DNA of 64,000 nucleotides from Parvimonas sp000223315 (GCA_050262155.1 CP189843.1:434001-498000); one strand, 5' to 3'; counted from the stretch's first letter, positions 9,270 to 17,943 are shown. The notes: generated by a model not told the origin, from the sequence alone. Program-made: numbers and translations.

Positions 9270-10535
9270 ATGTTTATAGATATTGCAAAAATAGAATTAA
9301 GAGCAGGAAAAGGTGGAGATGGCTGTGTTTCTTTTAGAAGAGAAAAATACGAACCGGATGGGGGACCTTATGGTGGCGACGGCGGAGATGGAGGAAGTGT
9401 AATTTTTATATCCGATGAGGGAGTAAGAACTCTTATGGATTTTAGATATAAAAAACACTACTTTGCTCAAAATGGAGAAAATGGGAAAACTAAAAGACAA
9501 TATGGTAAAAAAGGTGAAGATTTAATCGTAAAAGTACCCGTTGGAACATTAATTAAGGATTTTGAAACTAATAGGGTTATTCACGATTTTAAAGTTAAGG
9601 ATGATAAATTTATAGTTGCTAAAGGAGGTAGAGGTGGTAAGGGAAATGCAAGATTTGCTACTAGTACAAGACAAGCACCTCGTTTTGCACAACCCGGAAC
9701 AAAGGGAGAAGAAAGAACAATAAAATTGGAATTAAAACTGATTGCTGATGTTGGACTTGTTGGACTGCCAAATGTTGGGAAATCATCTTTGCTTTCTGTT
9801 TTGAGTGATGCAAAACCTAAAATTGCAAATTATCATTTTACAACTTTAGAGCCGAATTTAGGAGTTTGTAGAGTTGAAGAAAATAAATCCTTTGTAATAG
9901 CTGATATTCCAGGTTTAATTGAAGGAGCAAGTGAGGGAATAGGACTTGGTTTTGAATTTTTAAAACATGTCGAAAGAACTAGACTTTTAGTTCATGTCTT
10001 AGATGTTTCAGGAATAGAAGGAAGAGATCCGATAGAAGATTACAATACAATTTATAAGGAATTAGAGCTCTATAATGAAAATATTAAAAATAAGAAAGAA
10101 ATAATTGTTGCTAATAAAATAGATTTATTAACTTCTGATGAAAATTTAAAAAGAGTAAAAGAATACTTCAAAGATAGAACTGTATTAGAAATTTCAGCAG
10201 TGACTCAAAAGGGAGTAAAGGAATTAAAATATAAAATATTTGAAGAATTATCAAAAATTGAAATAGATTATGAAACTTTTGATGAAGAATATGAATATAT
10301 AGAAGAAGTTGAAAAAGAGGCATATGAAATTTATAGTGAAGATGGAACATTCTATGTTGAAGGACCTCTTATTGACTATTTAGTTTATATAACTAATTTT
10401 GAAGATTATGACTCATTAAAATATTTCCAAAAAGTTTTAACTGATAAGGGTGTAATTGAAGATTTAAAACAAAGAGGAGTAGAAGAAGGACAAACAATTG
10501 TTATAGGAGAAATGGAATTTGAATTTTTTGAATAA
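9270..10535 (+). CDS. obg: Obg family GTPase (ObgE/CgtA)
   Basis: 421 residues. Glycine-rich Obg domain (about 1-158; GGDGGDGGSVIF, KGGRGGKGN), GTPase domain (P-loop GLPNVGKSS, DIPGLIEGAS, NKIDL) and a C-terminal OCT domain (about 345-421), so all three modules are present. Obg acts in 50S subunit assembly and stress responses. RBS AGAGGT precedes ATG 9270. It starts a run of closely spaced ribosome and NAD genes (yhbY, nadD/yqeK, rsfS). Confidence 0.96.
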   Translation: MFIDIAKIELRAGKGGDGCVSFRREKYEPDGGPYGGDGGDGGSVIFISDEGVRTLMDFRYKKHYFAQNGENGKTKRQYGKKGEDLIVKVPVGTLIKDFETNRVIHDFKVKDDKFIVAKGGRGGKGNARFATSTRQAPRFAQPGTKGEERTIKLELKLIADVGLVGLPNVGKSSLLSVLSDAKPKIANYHFTTLEPNLGVCRVEENKSFVIADIPGLIEGASEGIGLGFEFLKHVERTRLLVHVLDVSGIEGRDPIEDYNTIYKELELYNENIKNKKEIIVANKIDLLTSDENLKRVKEYFKDRTVLEISAVTQKGVKELKYKIFEELSKIEIDYETFDEEYEYIEEVEKEAYEIYSEDGTFYVEGPLIDYLVYITNFEDYDSLKYFQKVLTDKGVIEDLKQRGVEEGQTIVIGEMEFEFFE

Positions 10536-10547
10536 TAAGGAGATAAT

Positions 10548-10841
10548 ATGATAAACCCAAAACAAAGAGCTTTTTTAAAGTCTTTAGCTCATAATATGGA
10601 ACCTGTTATGAATATTGGAAAATATGGTGTAAACGATGAAACTATAAGACAATTAGATTTAGCTTTAGAGAAAAGAGAACTTATAAAAATAAAAATATTA
10701 AATAATAATTTAGATGACAATAAAGAAATAGTTGACCTAGTTTTACAAAAAACTAGAGCAGAATTTGTTCAACATATAGGAAATAAATTTGTTATCTATA
10801 GAAGAAAAAGAAAAGATGAAAATAGAATAGAGTTGCCATAA
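10548..10841 (+). CDS. yhbY: YhbY-family RNA-binding protein (CRM domain)
   Basis: 97 residues, a stand-alone CRS1/YhbY domain. The typical start LTPKQRAFLKSLAH is here INPKQRAFLKSLAHNMEPVMNIG-like, with the GxxG-type loop GKYGVND and a C-terminal IGNKFVIYRRK. YhbY binds pre-50S ribosomal particles. RBS AAGGAGAT precedes the ATG, 12 bases after obg and one base before nadD/yqeK, a conserved order in Bacillota. Confidence 0.92.
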   Translation: MINPKQRAFLKSLAHNMEPVMNIGKYGVNDETIRQLDLALEKRELIKIKILNNNLDDNKEIVDLVLQKTRAEFVQHIGNKFVIYRRKRKDENRIELP

Positions 10842-10842
10842 A

Positions 10843-11988
10843 ATGAAAAAAATTGGAATTTTAGGTGGAAGTTTTTCACCTATTCATAATGGACATTTAC
10901 AAATTGCCGAGGACTGCTTATTGGAAATGGGACTTGATAAAATTATTTTTCTTCCGAATTCAAATCCGCCACATAGATTTGTTGAAAAATTTTCTTTTGA
11001 TACGAGAGTTGAAATGTTAAAATTAGCATTAGAAGATAATGAGAATTTTGAAATTTCACTTGTTGAAAGTGATTCAAACAAGGTTCATTATTCGTATAAT
11101 ACAATTAGAGATAATTTTTGTAATTGTGAAGATAAATTTTATTTTATTATGGGAGATGATGAATTCTTAAGTATTAAGTCTTGGAATGAATATGAAAAAT
11201 TTTTAGAGATTACTTCAATTATAGTTTTTTTAAGAAAATTTGATTTAAATTATATTTTAGAGAAAAATAGTGAAATAATAGAAAAATATGATATAAATAT
11301 TATTAAAAATTCTGTTATTCCTATTTCTTCAACAGATATTAGAAATAGAATGAAAGAAAAAAAATCTATAAGATATCTTGTTCCTAATAAGGTAAGTAAA
11401 TATATTTATGAAGAGCTTAATTACTTTGATATAAAAGGTATAAAAAAAGATTTAAAAGATAAACTTTCAAAAAACAGATATGAACATTCCTTAAGAGTCG
11501 CTGACTACTGTAAAAGACTTGCTAAAATATATAATGCTGATGAAAATAAGGCTTATTTATCAGGTCTTGTTCACGATTGTGCAAAGAATTTGGAAGAGTA
11601 TTATATGTTGAATAAAAATCTTAATTCTGATATAATATTTGATGATGATGAAAAGAATAGTAAAAATATTCAACATGCACCGATAGGTGCGGCTGTTTGT
11701 AAAAATTTGTATGGTATTTCTGACGATGAAGTAATTTCAGCAGTTCGTTATCATACGACAGCAAGAGAAAATATGTCTTTAATCGAAAAGATTTTATTTA
11801 TATCAGATAAAATTGAGCCTAACAGAAAGTATGATACAGTTGAGGAACTTAGGAAAATTGCAGATTATGATATTGACAAGGCTATAATTAAGTTTTTAAA
11901 TGATAGTTTTGAATATTTAGAAAAAAAATCTCAAAAAATTCATCCTTTATCTGTTAAAGCAAGAGATTATTTGGAAAATATGAGGTGA
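10843..11988 (+). CDS. nadD: Fused nicotinate-nucleotide adenylyltransferase (NadD) and HD-domain YqeK
   Basis: 381 residues carrying two enzymes that are separate genes in Bacillus subtilis. Residues 1 to about 190 are NadD: GGSFSPIHNGHL (nucleotide-binding HxGH) and ISSTDIRNRM near the end. It makes nicotinate adenine dinucleotide from NaMN and ATP. Residues about 195-381 are YqeK, an HD phosphohydrolase: RYEHSLRVADYC, the HD pair in GLVHDCAKN, and RYHTTA. YqeK proteins hydrolyse diadenosine tetraphosphate symmetrically. The frame is open throughout, with no internal start with an RBS at the junction, so this is a true fusion. Next comes rsfS, its usual neighbour. Confidence 0.94.
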   Translation: MKKIGILGGSFSPIHNGHLQIAEDCLLEMGLDKIIFLPNSNPPHRFVEKFSFDTRVEMLKLALEDNENFEISLVESDSNKVHYSYNTIRDNFCNCEDKFYFIMGDDEFLSIKSWNEYEKFLEITSIIVFLRKFDLNYILEKNSEIIEKYDINIIKNSVIPISSTDIRNRMKEKKSIRYLVPNKVSKYIYEELNYFDIKGIKKDLKDKLSKNRYEHSLRVADYCKRLAKIYNADENKAYLSGLVHDCAKNLEEYYMLNKNLNSDIIFDDDEKNSKNIQHAPIGAAVCKNLYGISDDEVISAVRYHTTARENMSLIEKILFISDKIEPNRKYDTVEELRKIADYDIDKAIIKFLNDSFEYLEKKSQKIHPLSVKARDYLENMR

Positions 11989-11992
11989 TTTT

Positions 11993-12301
11993 ATGGAAAA
12001 ACTTGACGTTATTTTAAAAGCATTAGATGATAAGATTGCAGAAAATGTTGTAAGCATTGATTTAAGAGGAAAGTCCTCAATCGCTGAATATTTTGTTATT
12101 GCAACAGGAAATGTAGTTAATCATAATCAAGCTATTTGTGATGAAATTGAATTCCAATTAAAAGAGAATGATATGGACTTTTTAAGTACAGAAGGATATA
12201 AAGAAGGAAATTGGATTTTATTGGACTGTGGAGATATTATAGTTCATATTATGACAAAAGATTATAGAAGCTATTACAATCTTGAAAGATTGTGGGCATA
12301 G
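11993..12301 (+). CDS. rsfS: Ribosome silencing factor RsfS
   Basis: 102 residues, the length of the family. Signature stretches are SIAEYFVIATGN, EGYKEGNWILLDCGDIIVH and a C-terminal YYNLERLW. RsfS binds ribosomal protein L14 on the 50S subunit and blocks joining with 30S during starvation. GAGGTGAT precedes the ATG, 4 bases after the NadD/YqeK stop. Confidence 0.95.
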   Translation: MEKLDVILKALDDKIAENVVSIDLRGKSSIAEYFVIATGNVVNHNQAICDEIEFQLKENDMDFLSTEGYKEGNWILLDCGDIIVHIMTKDYRSYYNLERLWA

Positions 12302-12317
12302 ATTTAGGAGGGAAAAA

Positions 12318-12689
12318 ATGAGCGTAGAATTTTTAAAAACTGATAAGGCTCCTGCAGCAATCGGACCTTATTCACAAGCTGGAAAAGTTGGTAATTTAAT
12401 ATTTGTTTCAGGACAATTACCAATAACAAACGGAGAATTACAAACTGAAATAAAGGCAGCAACACTTGCAAGTTTAACAAATGTTTTAGAAATTATTAAA
12501 GCAGGTGGTGGATGTTTAGAAAGTATTGTAAAAGTTAATGTTTTTGTAAAAGATATGAATGACTTTGAAGCAATTAACGGAGTTTATGCAGAATTCTTTG
12601 GTGATCATAAGCCAGCAAGAGCATTGGTTCAAGTTGCTAAATTACCAAAAGATGCTTTAATTGAAATTGAAGCAGTAGCTGCTGTTTAA
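12318..12689 (+). CDS. ridA: RidA family reactive intermediate/imine deaminase
   Basis: 123 residues. Family motifs include IGPYSQA, FVSGQLPI, and ARALVQVAKLPKDALIEIEAVA with the substrate-binding Arg. RidA hydrolyses reactive enamine/imine products of PLP enzymes. ATG 12318 follows TAGGAGGG at 6 bases; an earlier frame start inside rsfS has no support. A strong terminator ends the operon. Confidence 0.95.
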   Translation: MSVEFLKTDKAPAAIGPYSQAGKVGNLIFVSGQLPITNGELQTEIKAATLASLTNVLEIIKAGGGCLESIVKVNVFVKDMNDFEAINGVYAEFFGDHKPARALVQVAKLPKDALIEIEAVAAV

Positions 12690-12697
12690 AAATTTTT

Positions 12698-12729
12698 ATA
12701 CTGATGTTTAAATACATCAGTATTTTTTT
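12698..12729 (+). terminator. Intrinsic terminator after ridA
   Basis: ATACTGATGT / ACATCAGTAT stem, six-base loop, seven-T tract. Confidence 0.88.
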
Positions 12730-13047
12730 GTCTAAAAATGAGTTGATTATAAGTAATCTTTAATTATTTTAATAAATATTTAACAGATTTGTGTTTTATA
12801 TGTATTTTTGGGGTTTTATTTTTACTGTAATTTTGTTATAATATAATTCGTAAAATTATAAAATTATAATAGAAAATAAGTTATTATTTATTTTAGTTTT
12901 ATTTAAAGTTTATGTTTTAAAATATAATGGTCCTATTATGTTTCATTTTGTATTAAATTATTTTAATAATAAATTAATTTCATTAAAATAGGATAAAGTT
13001 TAGTATAAATAAATTTATAAAATATTTAATGATTGGGAGGATTTTTT
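12730..13047 (+). promoter_or_regulatory. dlt operon promoter and about 200-base AT-rich leader
   Basis: This gap between ridA and dltA has an extended -10, TGTTATAAT, with TATAAT at 12837-12842; the -35 region (TTTTAT at 12814-12819) is weak. That implies an untranslated leader of about 200 bases. I recognise no riboswitch fold in it. A 21-base stretch, TTTTAGTTTTATTTAAAGTT plus T (about 12891-12911), recurs upstream of the second dltD near 17839-17859, which may be a relic of duplication. Confidence 0.5.
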
Positions 13048-14562
13048 GTGAAGTATTTAGAAACATTTAATAGTTATAAAAATTCAGAAAAAATTGCTTA
13101 TATTTGTAATGAAAGCTCTATTACATATAGAGAACTTATGCTATATTCAGATAGACTTGCAAAATATATTTTGCAAAATTTTGGAATCGGTAATAAAGAT
13201 GCGATTGCCGTTTATGGACATAAGGATTTTTTAATGTTAGTAAGCTTTTTAGCTTGTACAAAGTCAGGACATCCTTATTGTCCTATGGATATTTCTTTTA
13301 CTAAAAATAGAGTTGAAGATGTATTGAGTATAACAGATTCAAAATTTTCAATATTTACAGAAGATTTGACAGTTGATGACAAATTTAATATATTGGATAA
13401 AAAAGAAATTTTAGATATTATTTATAATGAAAAATATGATGATATTTCTAATGAAGGACTATATGAAATTGAACCTGAAGATATTGTATATATAATCTTC
13501 ACTTCAGGAAGTACCGGAAAGCCTAAAGGGGTTCAAATAACATATGACAATTTGAATAATTATATTGATTGGATACATAATGTAGTAGGAAATGGAAAGA
13601 ATAAAGTTTACTTAAATCAAGCTCCTTTTTCTTTTGATTTATCTGTGATGGATTTGTATTTATCTTTGTATTCTGAATCCACTTTATTTGCGATAACTAA
13701 GGAAGATCAACAAGATTTTGCTAAACTTTATGAAAATTTAGAAAAATCAGGTATTACAAATTGGGTTTCTACACCGTCATTTGCGGATATGTGTTTGTCT
13801 ATGAAGGAATTTAATTCTGAAAATATTAAAAATATAGAGTATTTCTTATTTTGCGGAGAAGTTTTGACAAAGAAGACTGCTCAAAGATTAAATAACAGAT
13901 TTCCAAATGCAAAAGTAATTAATACTTATGGACCTACTGAATCAACAGTTTGTGTTACAGATATTTTGATTACAGATGAGGTTATAGAAAAATATGAGAC
14001 TCTTCCACTTGGAGATGTAAAAAAGGGAAGTAGAATCGAAATAAGAGATGAAGATAAAATTCTTGATGATGGCGAAATTGGTGAGATTGTAATAATTGGA
14101 GATACGGTAAGTAGTGGATATTATAAAAATCCTATTCAAACTGAAAAAGCTTTTTTTGTTACTGAAAATAATGAAAGAGCTTATAGAACAGGAGATTTAG
14201 GATTTTATAAAGAAGGACAATTGTTTTTCTCAAATAGAAAAGATTTTCAAGTTAAGTTAAATGGATATAGAATTGAACTTGGAGATATTGAGAGCAATCT
14301 TTTAAATATTAGTGGAATAAGCTCCTGTTGTGCATTGCCAAATTATGATTCGGACAATAAAGTAAAGAGTATTACTGCTTTTGTTGTAAGTAATGAAATC
14401 AAGGATGAGAAAGAATATACAAAATTTTTAAAAGAAGAGTTACAAAAATATGTTCCTAGTTATATGGTACCAAAAAAATTCAAATTTTTAGATAAATTAC
14501 CAATGAATAATAATGGAAAAGTAGATAGAAAAGAATTACAAAAAATATTAGAAAAAAGGTAG
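13048..14562 (+). CDS. dltA: D-alanine--D-alanyl carrier protein ligase
   Basis: 504 residues, an adenylate-forming enzyme. It has IIFTSGSTGKPKGV (ATP loop), NTYGPTESTVC, YRTGDLGF and the C-terminal NGKVDRKEL with the catalytic Lys. DltA activates D-Ala with ATP and loads it on DltC for D-alanylation of teichoic acids. GTG 13048 is the preferred start, with GGGAGG 7 bases upstream; an earlier in-frame TTG overlaps that RBS. First gene of the dlt operon (order A-C-B-X here). Confidence 0.96.
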   Translation: MKYLETFNSYKNSEKIAYICNESSITYRELMLYSDRLAKYILQNFGIGNKDAIAVYGHKDFLMLVSFLACTKSGHPYCPMDISFTKNRVEDVLSITDSKFSIFTEDLTVDDKFNILDKKEILDIIYNEKYDDISNEGLYEIEPEDIVYIIFTSGSTGKPKGVQITYDNLNNYIDWIHNVVGNGKNKVYLNQAPFSFDLSVMDLYLSLYSESTLFAITKEDQQDFAKLYENLEKSGITNWVSTPSFADMCLSMKEFNSENIKNIEYFLFCGEVLTKKTAQRLNNRFPNAKVINTYGPTESTVCVTDILITDEVIEKYETLPLGDVKKGSRIEIRDEDKILDDGEIGEIVIIGDTVSSGYYKNPIQTEKAFFVTENNERAYRTGDLGFYKEGQLFFSNRKDFQVKLNGYRIELGDIESNLLNISGISSCCALPNYDSDNKVKSITAFVVSNEIKDEKEYTKFLKEELQKYVPSYMVPKKFKFLDKLPMNNNGKVDRKELQKILEKR

Positions 14563-14572
14563 GAAAATTATT

Positions 14573-14800
14573 ATGAGAGAAAAGGTATTTGAAATTTTAG
14601 AAGATATTTGTGAAGAGGATTTAAGAGATACTCCGGATGTTAATATATTTGAAGAAGGTCTTATGGATTCGCTAGGACTTGTTAGATTTATTGTTGAAGT
14701 AGAAGAACAACTGGGAATTACTTTAGGAATAATGGAATTAGATAAGGAAGTAGTTAATACACCAAACAAAATAATAGAATTTTTAAACAGTAGGGATTAA
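14573..14800 (+). CDS. dltC: D-alanyl carrier protein
   Basis: 75-residue acyl-carrier-type protein. The phosphopantetheine Ser is in EEGLMDSLGLVRFI. It carries D-Ala as a thioester from DltA to the membrane machinery. RBS AGGTAGGA precedes ATG 14573, which starts 11 bases after dltA; dltB follows after 2 bases. In many Bacillota dltC follows dltB, so the A-C-B order is less common. Confidence 0.95.
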   Translation: MREKVFEILEDICEEDLRDTPDVNIFEEGLMDSLGLVRFIVEVEEQLGITLGIMELDKEVVNTPNKIIEFLNSRD

Positions 14801-14802
14801 AA

Positions 14803-15975
14803 ATGGAGTTTTTTAGTGGCTTAAATTTTTGGTTGGTGCTTATTTTAATGACCATACCAGCGATATTTCTAGGCATTAAAGAAAAGAAAAGTAAATATTA
14901 TATTCTTGTAACTTCATTAGTTTTTTGTTTTTTAGTATATTCAAAAAATATAAATTCACTAATATCATTAATTATTTTTGTAATATATGAGTTCGTGTTG
15001 ATAAAAATATATTTAAAGTTGAAAATTGAGAAAAATTTTGACAGAGTTTCTATATTTATAATTTTAAGTTTATTACCACTTATTCTAGCTCGTATATTAC
15101 CTTTTACAAAAATTAATTATAAATTGGGTTTTCTAGGGATATCATATATAACTTTTAAAGTAATGCAAATGCTTATAGAGATAAAAGATAAGTTGATAAA
15201 AGAGGTAAAATTTGTCGACTATCTATCTTTTATGATATTTTTTCCAACACTTTCATCAGGTCCGATTGACAGAAGTAGAAGATTTTTTAAAGATTTGGAA
15301 AAAACAATTAGTAAAAATGAATATTTGGACAATTTAGGAAAAGGGATAGAATATATCTTACAAGGGCTTGTTTATAAAATGATTTTATCACAATTAATTT
15401 TTGATAAGTCAAGTGCTATTTTAGATGCAAGCTATACAATTCCTAATATGTTAATGTATATGTATCTATACGGATTTTATTTGTTTTTTGACTTTGCCGG
15501 ATATAGTTTAATGGCTGTTGGAGTTAGTAAAATATTTGGAATTGAAACACCAATGAACTTCAATAAACCGTTTTTAGCAAAAGATATGAAAGATTTCTGG
15601 AATAGATGGCATATCAGTTTATCACATTGGTTTAGAGATTTTATTTTTAGCAGACTTGTTTTTGCTATGTTTAAGAAAAAAATTATAAAAAGTTCTTTAA
15701 TAACAGCAATGGTTGCATATATAGTTAATATGACAGTTATGGGGATATGGCACGGATTAAACTTAAGTTATCTTTTATATGGTTTATATCATGGGATTAT
15801 TCTTGCATTTACTGAGTATTTCCAAAAAACTAAATTTTATAAGGCTAATAAGAGTAAAAAATGGTTTGAGTACTCATCTATCTTTGTTACCTTTAATTTA
15901 GTTATGTTCGGATTTTTTATATTCTCTGAACAATTTGTATATATTTTAAAAGTATTAAGAGGTAGATTATGGTAA
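14803..15975 (+). CDS. dltB: Teichoic acid D-alanyltransferase DltB (MBOAT)
   Basis: 390 residues with about 10-11 membrane segments. MBOAT landmarks are SGPIDRSRRF, FWNRWHISLSHWFRDF and MGIWHGLNLSYLLYG with the catalytic His. DltB takes D-Ala from DltC at the membrane for transfer outward. Start ATG 14803 overlaps an RBS-like TAGGGAT. The stop overlaps the start of the 43-codon dltX. Confidence 0.95.
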   Translation: MEFFSGLNFWLVLILMTIPAIFLGIKEKKSKYYILVTSLVFCFLVYSKNINSLISLIIFVIYEFVLIKIYLKLKIEKNFDRVSIFIILSLLPLILARILPFTKINYKLGFLGISYITFKVMQMLIEIKDKLIKEVKFVDYLSFMIFFPTLSSGPIDRSRRFFKDLEKTISKNEYLDNLGKGIEYILQGLVYKMILSQLIFDKSSAILDASYTIPNMLMYMYLYGFYLFFDFAGYSLMAVGVSKIFGIETPMNFNKPFLAKDMKDFWNRWHISLSHWFRDFIFSRLVFAMFKKKIIKSSLITAMVAYIVNMTVMGIWHGLNLSYLLYGLYHGIILAFTEYFQKTKFYKANKSKKWFEYSSIFVTFNLVMFGFFIFSEQFVYILKVLRGRLW

Positions 15976-16100
15976 AAAAAGAAACAAAGGAATTTATATT
16001 TAGAGTTGCATTTTATACATTAATGATTTCCTCACTAATTATTTTTAGTGTATTGTATGATTTTAATGTTGTAAAAGATTTTATATATAGTAATTTTTAA
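15969..16100 (+). CDS. dltX: DltX, small D-alanylation membrane protein
   Basis: 43-residue protein with one membrane helix (about 12-31) and the C-terminus KDFIYSNF. Known DltX proteins are about 45-50 residues, have one transmembrane helix and end in a conserved FIYNEF-like motif that inserts in the DltB tunnel, so the match is specific despite the size. The ATG lies within the last codons of dltB (7-base overlap), indicating translational coupling. In the canonical operon dltX is first; here it is after dltB and before the dltD pair. It lies within the operon and ends just before a terminator. Confidence 0.85.
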   Translation: MVKKETKEFIFRVAFYTLMISSLIIFSVLYDFNVVKDFIYSNF

Positions 16101-16111
16101 TGATAAAATTT

Positions 16112-16144
16112 AAGGTTGAGTTTTTCAAATTTTCAACCTTTTTT
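16112..16144 (+). terminator. Intrinsic terminator of the dltACBX operon
   Basis: AAGGTTGA / TCAACCTT stem with a 13-base loop and T6 tract. The T-tract doubles as the left end of the dispersed repeat that follows. Confidence 0.85.
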
Positions 16145-16213
16145 ATTGTGAAACAACAAGGTTCCCGGGAACCCACCCGATGCGAAGCATCGTGGAAGGG
16201 TGGGGTTCTTATT
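16139..16213 (+). repeat. Terminator-linked palindromic repeat, copy 1
   Basis: 75 bases identical to copy 2 at 25761-25835. It is GC-rich in an AT-rich genome. Parts: palindrome GGTTCCCGGGAACC (16160-16173); outer arms GAACCCACCC (16169-16178) and GGGTGGGGTTC (16198-16208); inner hairpin GATGC-GAA-GCATC (16179-16191). The first palindrome and the outer stem share bases, so they are alternative folds. It starts on the T-tract of the dltX terminator. Confidence 0.92.
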
Positions 16214-16302
16214 ATTAAATAAGAATATTCTTAGAAACTCACTGGACGTAAAGAATAGTGTAATGTCAAGTTATTCTATTTTTTGTAAATTTTCACTTGA
16301 AA

Positions 16303-16330
16303 AAGGAGTAAATATAATATTACTCCTTTA
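16303..16330 (-). terminator. Terminator of the inverted dltD
   Basis: AAAGGAGTAA / TTACTCCTTT stem just past the end of the minus-strand dltD, with T-rich sequence on the minus-strand 3' side. Confidence 0.75.
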
Positions 16331-16338
16331 TCTTAATT

Positions 16339-17481
16339 TTATTTGTTAAATTCTAGTAAATCTTTTTGTAATTGTATAAAACCTAATCTTCCCAAATGCA
16401 TTATATCGTTAAAAAAATACGGTTTATATGAATACATACTATAATCTGTAAGATGTACTTGATTTTCTTTCACTATTTGTTTTATTTTATCATAAAATTC
16501 TTCTATGGATTTTTTTGGTATTCCAGTATAATCTGCCCAATATCCTTGCAACGGAATCATTATTATATTCACTTCAAATCCAAGTTCTTTTGCTATTTCA
16601 ATAAATAATTTCAAATCATCATATTCAGGACTTTCCGAATAATTCTGGTTACTCATATAACCTTCATATTTTTTTAAATCATTTCTTATATATTCATTAT
16701 AATATTTATTTTCTACGTAAAATTTGTTATTATCTGTTTCTTTTTCTGCTCTTTTAGTAGCTTCTTTTTCTAAAGTTTCCCAATTTATTTCTTTGAATTC
16801 TAATTTATTTATAGAATTATCATATTTATATTTTTTTACAAAGTCTCTTTTTTCTTTTAAACTATATTTATATTTCAAAATAGGATTTATAAATTGATAT
16901 AAATAATTAGGTTTATAAACATTTTCAACATTTGATAGTATAAAACTTGTTGAATCAGTCAAATCCTTTATTCTATTATAAAGTTTTTCTTTGGTATTTT
17001 TTGAAATATCTTTATTTTCAAAGAAATGGTAAAGATGATCTAATGAAACTCTACTTTCAAAAGCTTCTTTTTCTAAACCTTTTTTTTCGAACCACTGCAT
17101 AGATATTATTAAATTAACTTTTTTTACTGGTATATTATTTCCTATTGAACCTAAAATAATAGCTTGCAATAAACTTTGGTAATGACCTCCACCTATTTGC
17201 ATAATATTCTTATCAGAGTAATTTAATAATTGTTTTGGGTGTTCCTCATTTTCCAATGTTGCTACAAGTTCTGACGATCCCATAAGTAAAATTGTATTTT
17301 TATCTATATTTTTTGTCAATACATCATAAGAATTATACTTTGAATACAAAGTATTATATTTTATACTATTATTTTTCACAATTATATTTTTCTCAATATT
17401 TTTTGAATAAAATATTAGTATGGAAGAAGAAATAAAAATAGATAAAATTAGTGAAATTGCTAATGCTTTTAATCTTTTCAT
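16339..17481 (-). CDS. dltD: DltD-family protein, inverted copy
   Basis: 380 residues: N-terminal membrane anchor (about 7-26) and an extracellular SGNH-like domain. The nucleophile Ser is in MGSSELV (about 68-70) and the Asp/His pair in NDIMHLGRLGF near the C-terminus, so the catalytic set is complete. It is clearly paralogous to the plus-strand dltD downstream; about half of the residues match by eye, including MKRLKAL, EHPKQ, MQWFEK and GYWADYTGIPK-like blocks. DltD moves D-Ala to lipoteichoic acid outside the membrane. It has its own promoter and a TAGGAGA RBS, and is transcribed against the dlt operon. Confidence 0.9.
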   Translation of the reverse strand: MKRLKALAISLILSIFISSSILIFYSKNIEKNIIVKNNSIKYNTLYSKYNSYDVLTKNIDKNTILLMGSSELVATLENEEHPKQLLNYSDKNIMQIGGGHYQSLLQAIILGSIGNNIPVKKVNLIISMQWFEKKGLEKEAFESRVSLDHLYHFFENKDISKNTKEKLYNRIKDLTDSTSFILSNVENVYKPNYLYQFINPILKYKYSLKEKRDFVKKYKYDNSINKLEFKEINWETLEKEATKRAEKETDNNKFYVENKYYNEYIRNDLKKYEGYMSNQNYSESPEYDDLKLFIEIAKELGFEVNIIMIPLQGYWADYTGIPKKSIEEFYDKIKQIVKENQVHLTDYSMYSYKPYFFNDIMHLGRLGFIQLQKDLLEFNK

Positions 17482-17621
17482 AATGTCTCCTAATAGTTGT
17501 CATATACAAATTTTTATATAAAATTAAATTCATATATTATGTAAAAAAATACAGTTTTTTTAAGTTTCATATACTTAAAAAGTAGCTAAAAAACCTAAAA
17601 TACTCCATAATCAACGGATAA

Positions 17622-17650
17622 ATTATATCATATAGGTTGTTTTTTTTCAA
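17622..17650 (-). promoter_or_regulatory. Promoter of the inverted dltD
   Basis: On the minus strand: TTGAAA (17645-17650), 17-base spacer and extended -10 TGATATAAT with TATAAT at 17622-17627. This gives a leader of about 130 bases. Confidence 0.65.
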
Positions 17651-17712
17651 CATATATTATTGAGTTTAAATATTATCATATCAAATTGTAAGAGTTACTT
17701 AATATTGATTTT

Positions 17713-17740
17713 TTGCTTTTTTATGATTTTGTGATATAAT
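17713..17740 (+). promoter_or_regulatory. Promoter for the plus-strand dltD
   Basis: TTGCTT (17713-17718), 16-base spacer, extended -10 TGATATAAT (TATAAT 17735-17740). The 520-base gap 17482-18002 holds this, the divergent promoter and the dltX relic, and nothing else I can identify. Confidence 0.6.
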
Positions 17741-17943
17741 ATTATTCTCAAAAGAGAGTTTCATTCTTGTTTTTTAAGGTAATTTAATTATACAGATGGT
17801 ATTCTCTATTTATATGATTAATAGTATTCTAATAATTTTTTAGTTTTATTTAAAGTTTCTACTGTAAAATTATTTAGGATAATTTTGTGGAGTTTTTAAA
17901 AATTTTAATATTTATATAGATTTTTTAAAAATCTATAATTTTT

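Noticed and set aside
12850..13030. Riboswitch in the long dltA leader
   Set aside because: The leader is nearly all A/T and shows no recognisable aptamer motif or terminator.
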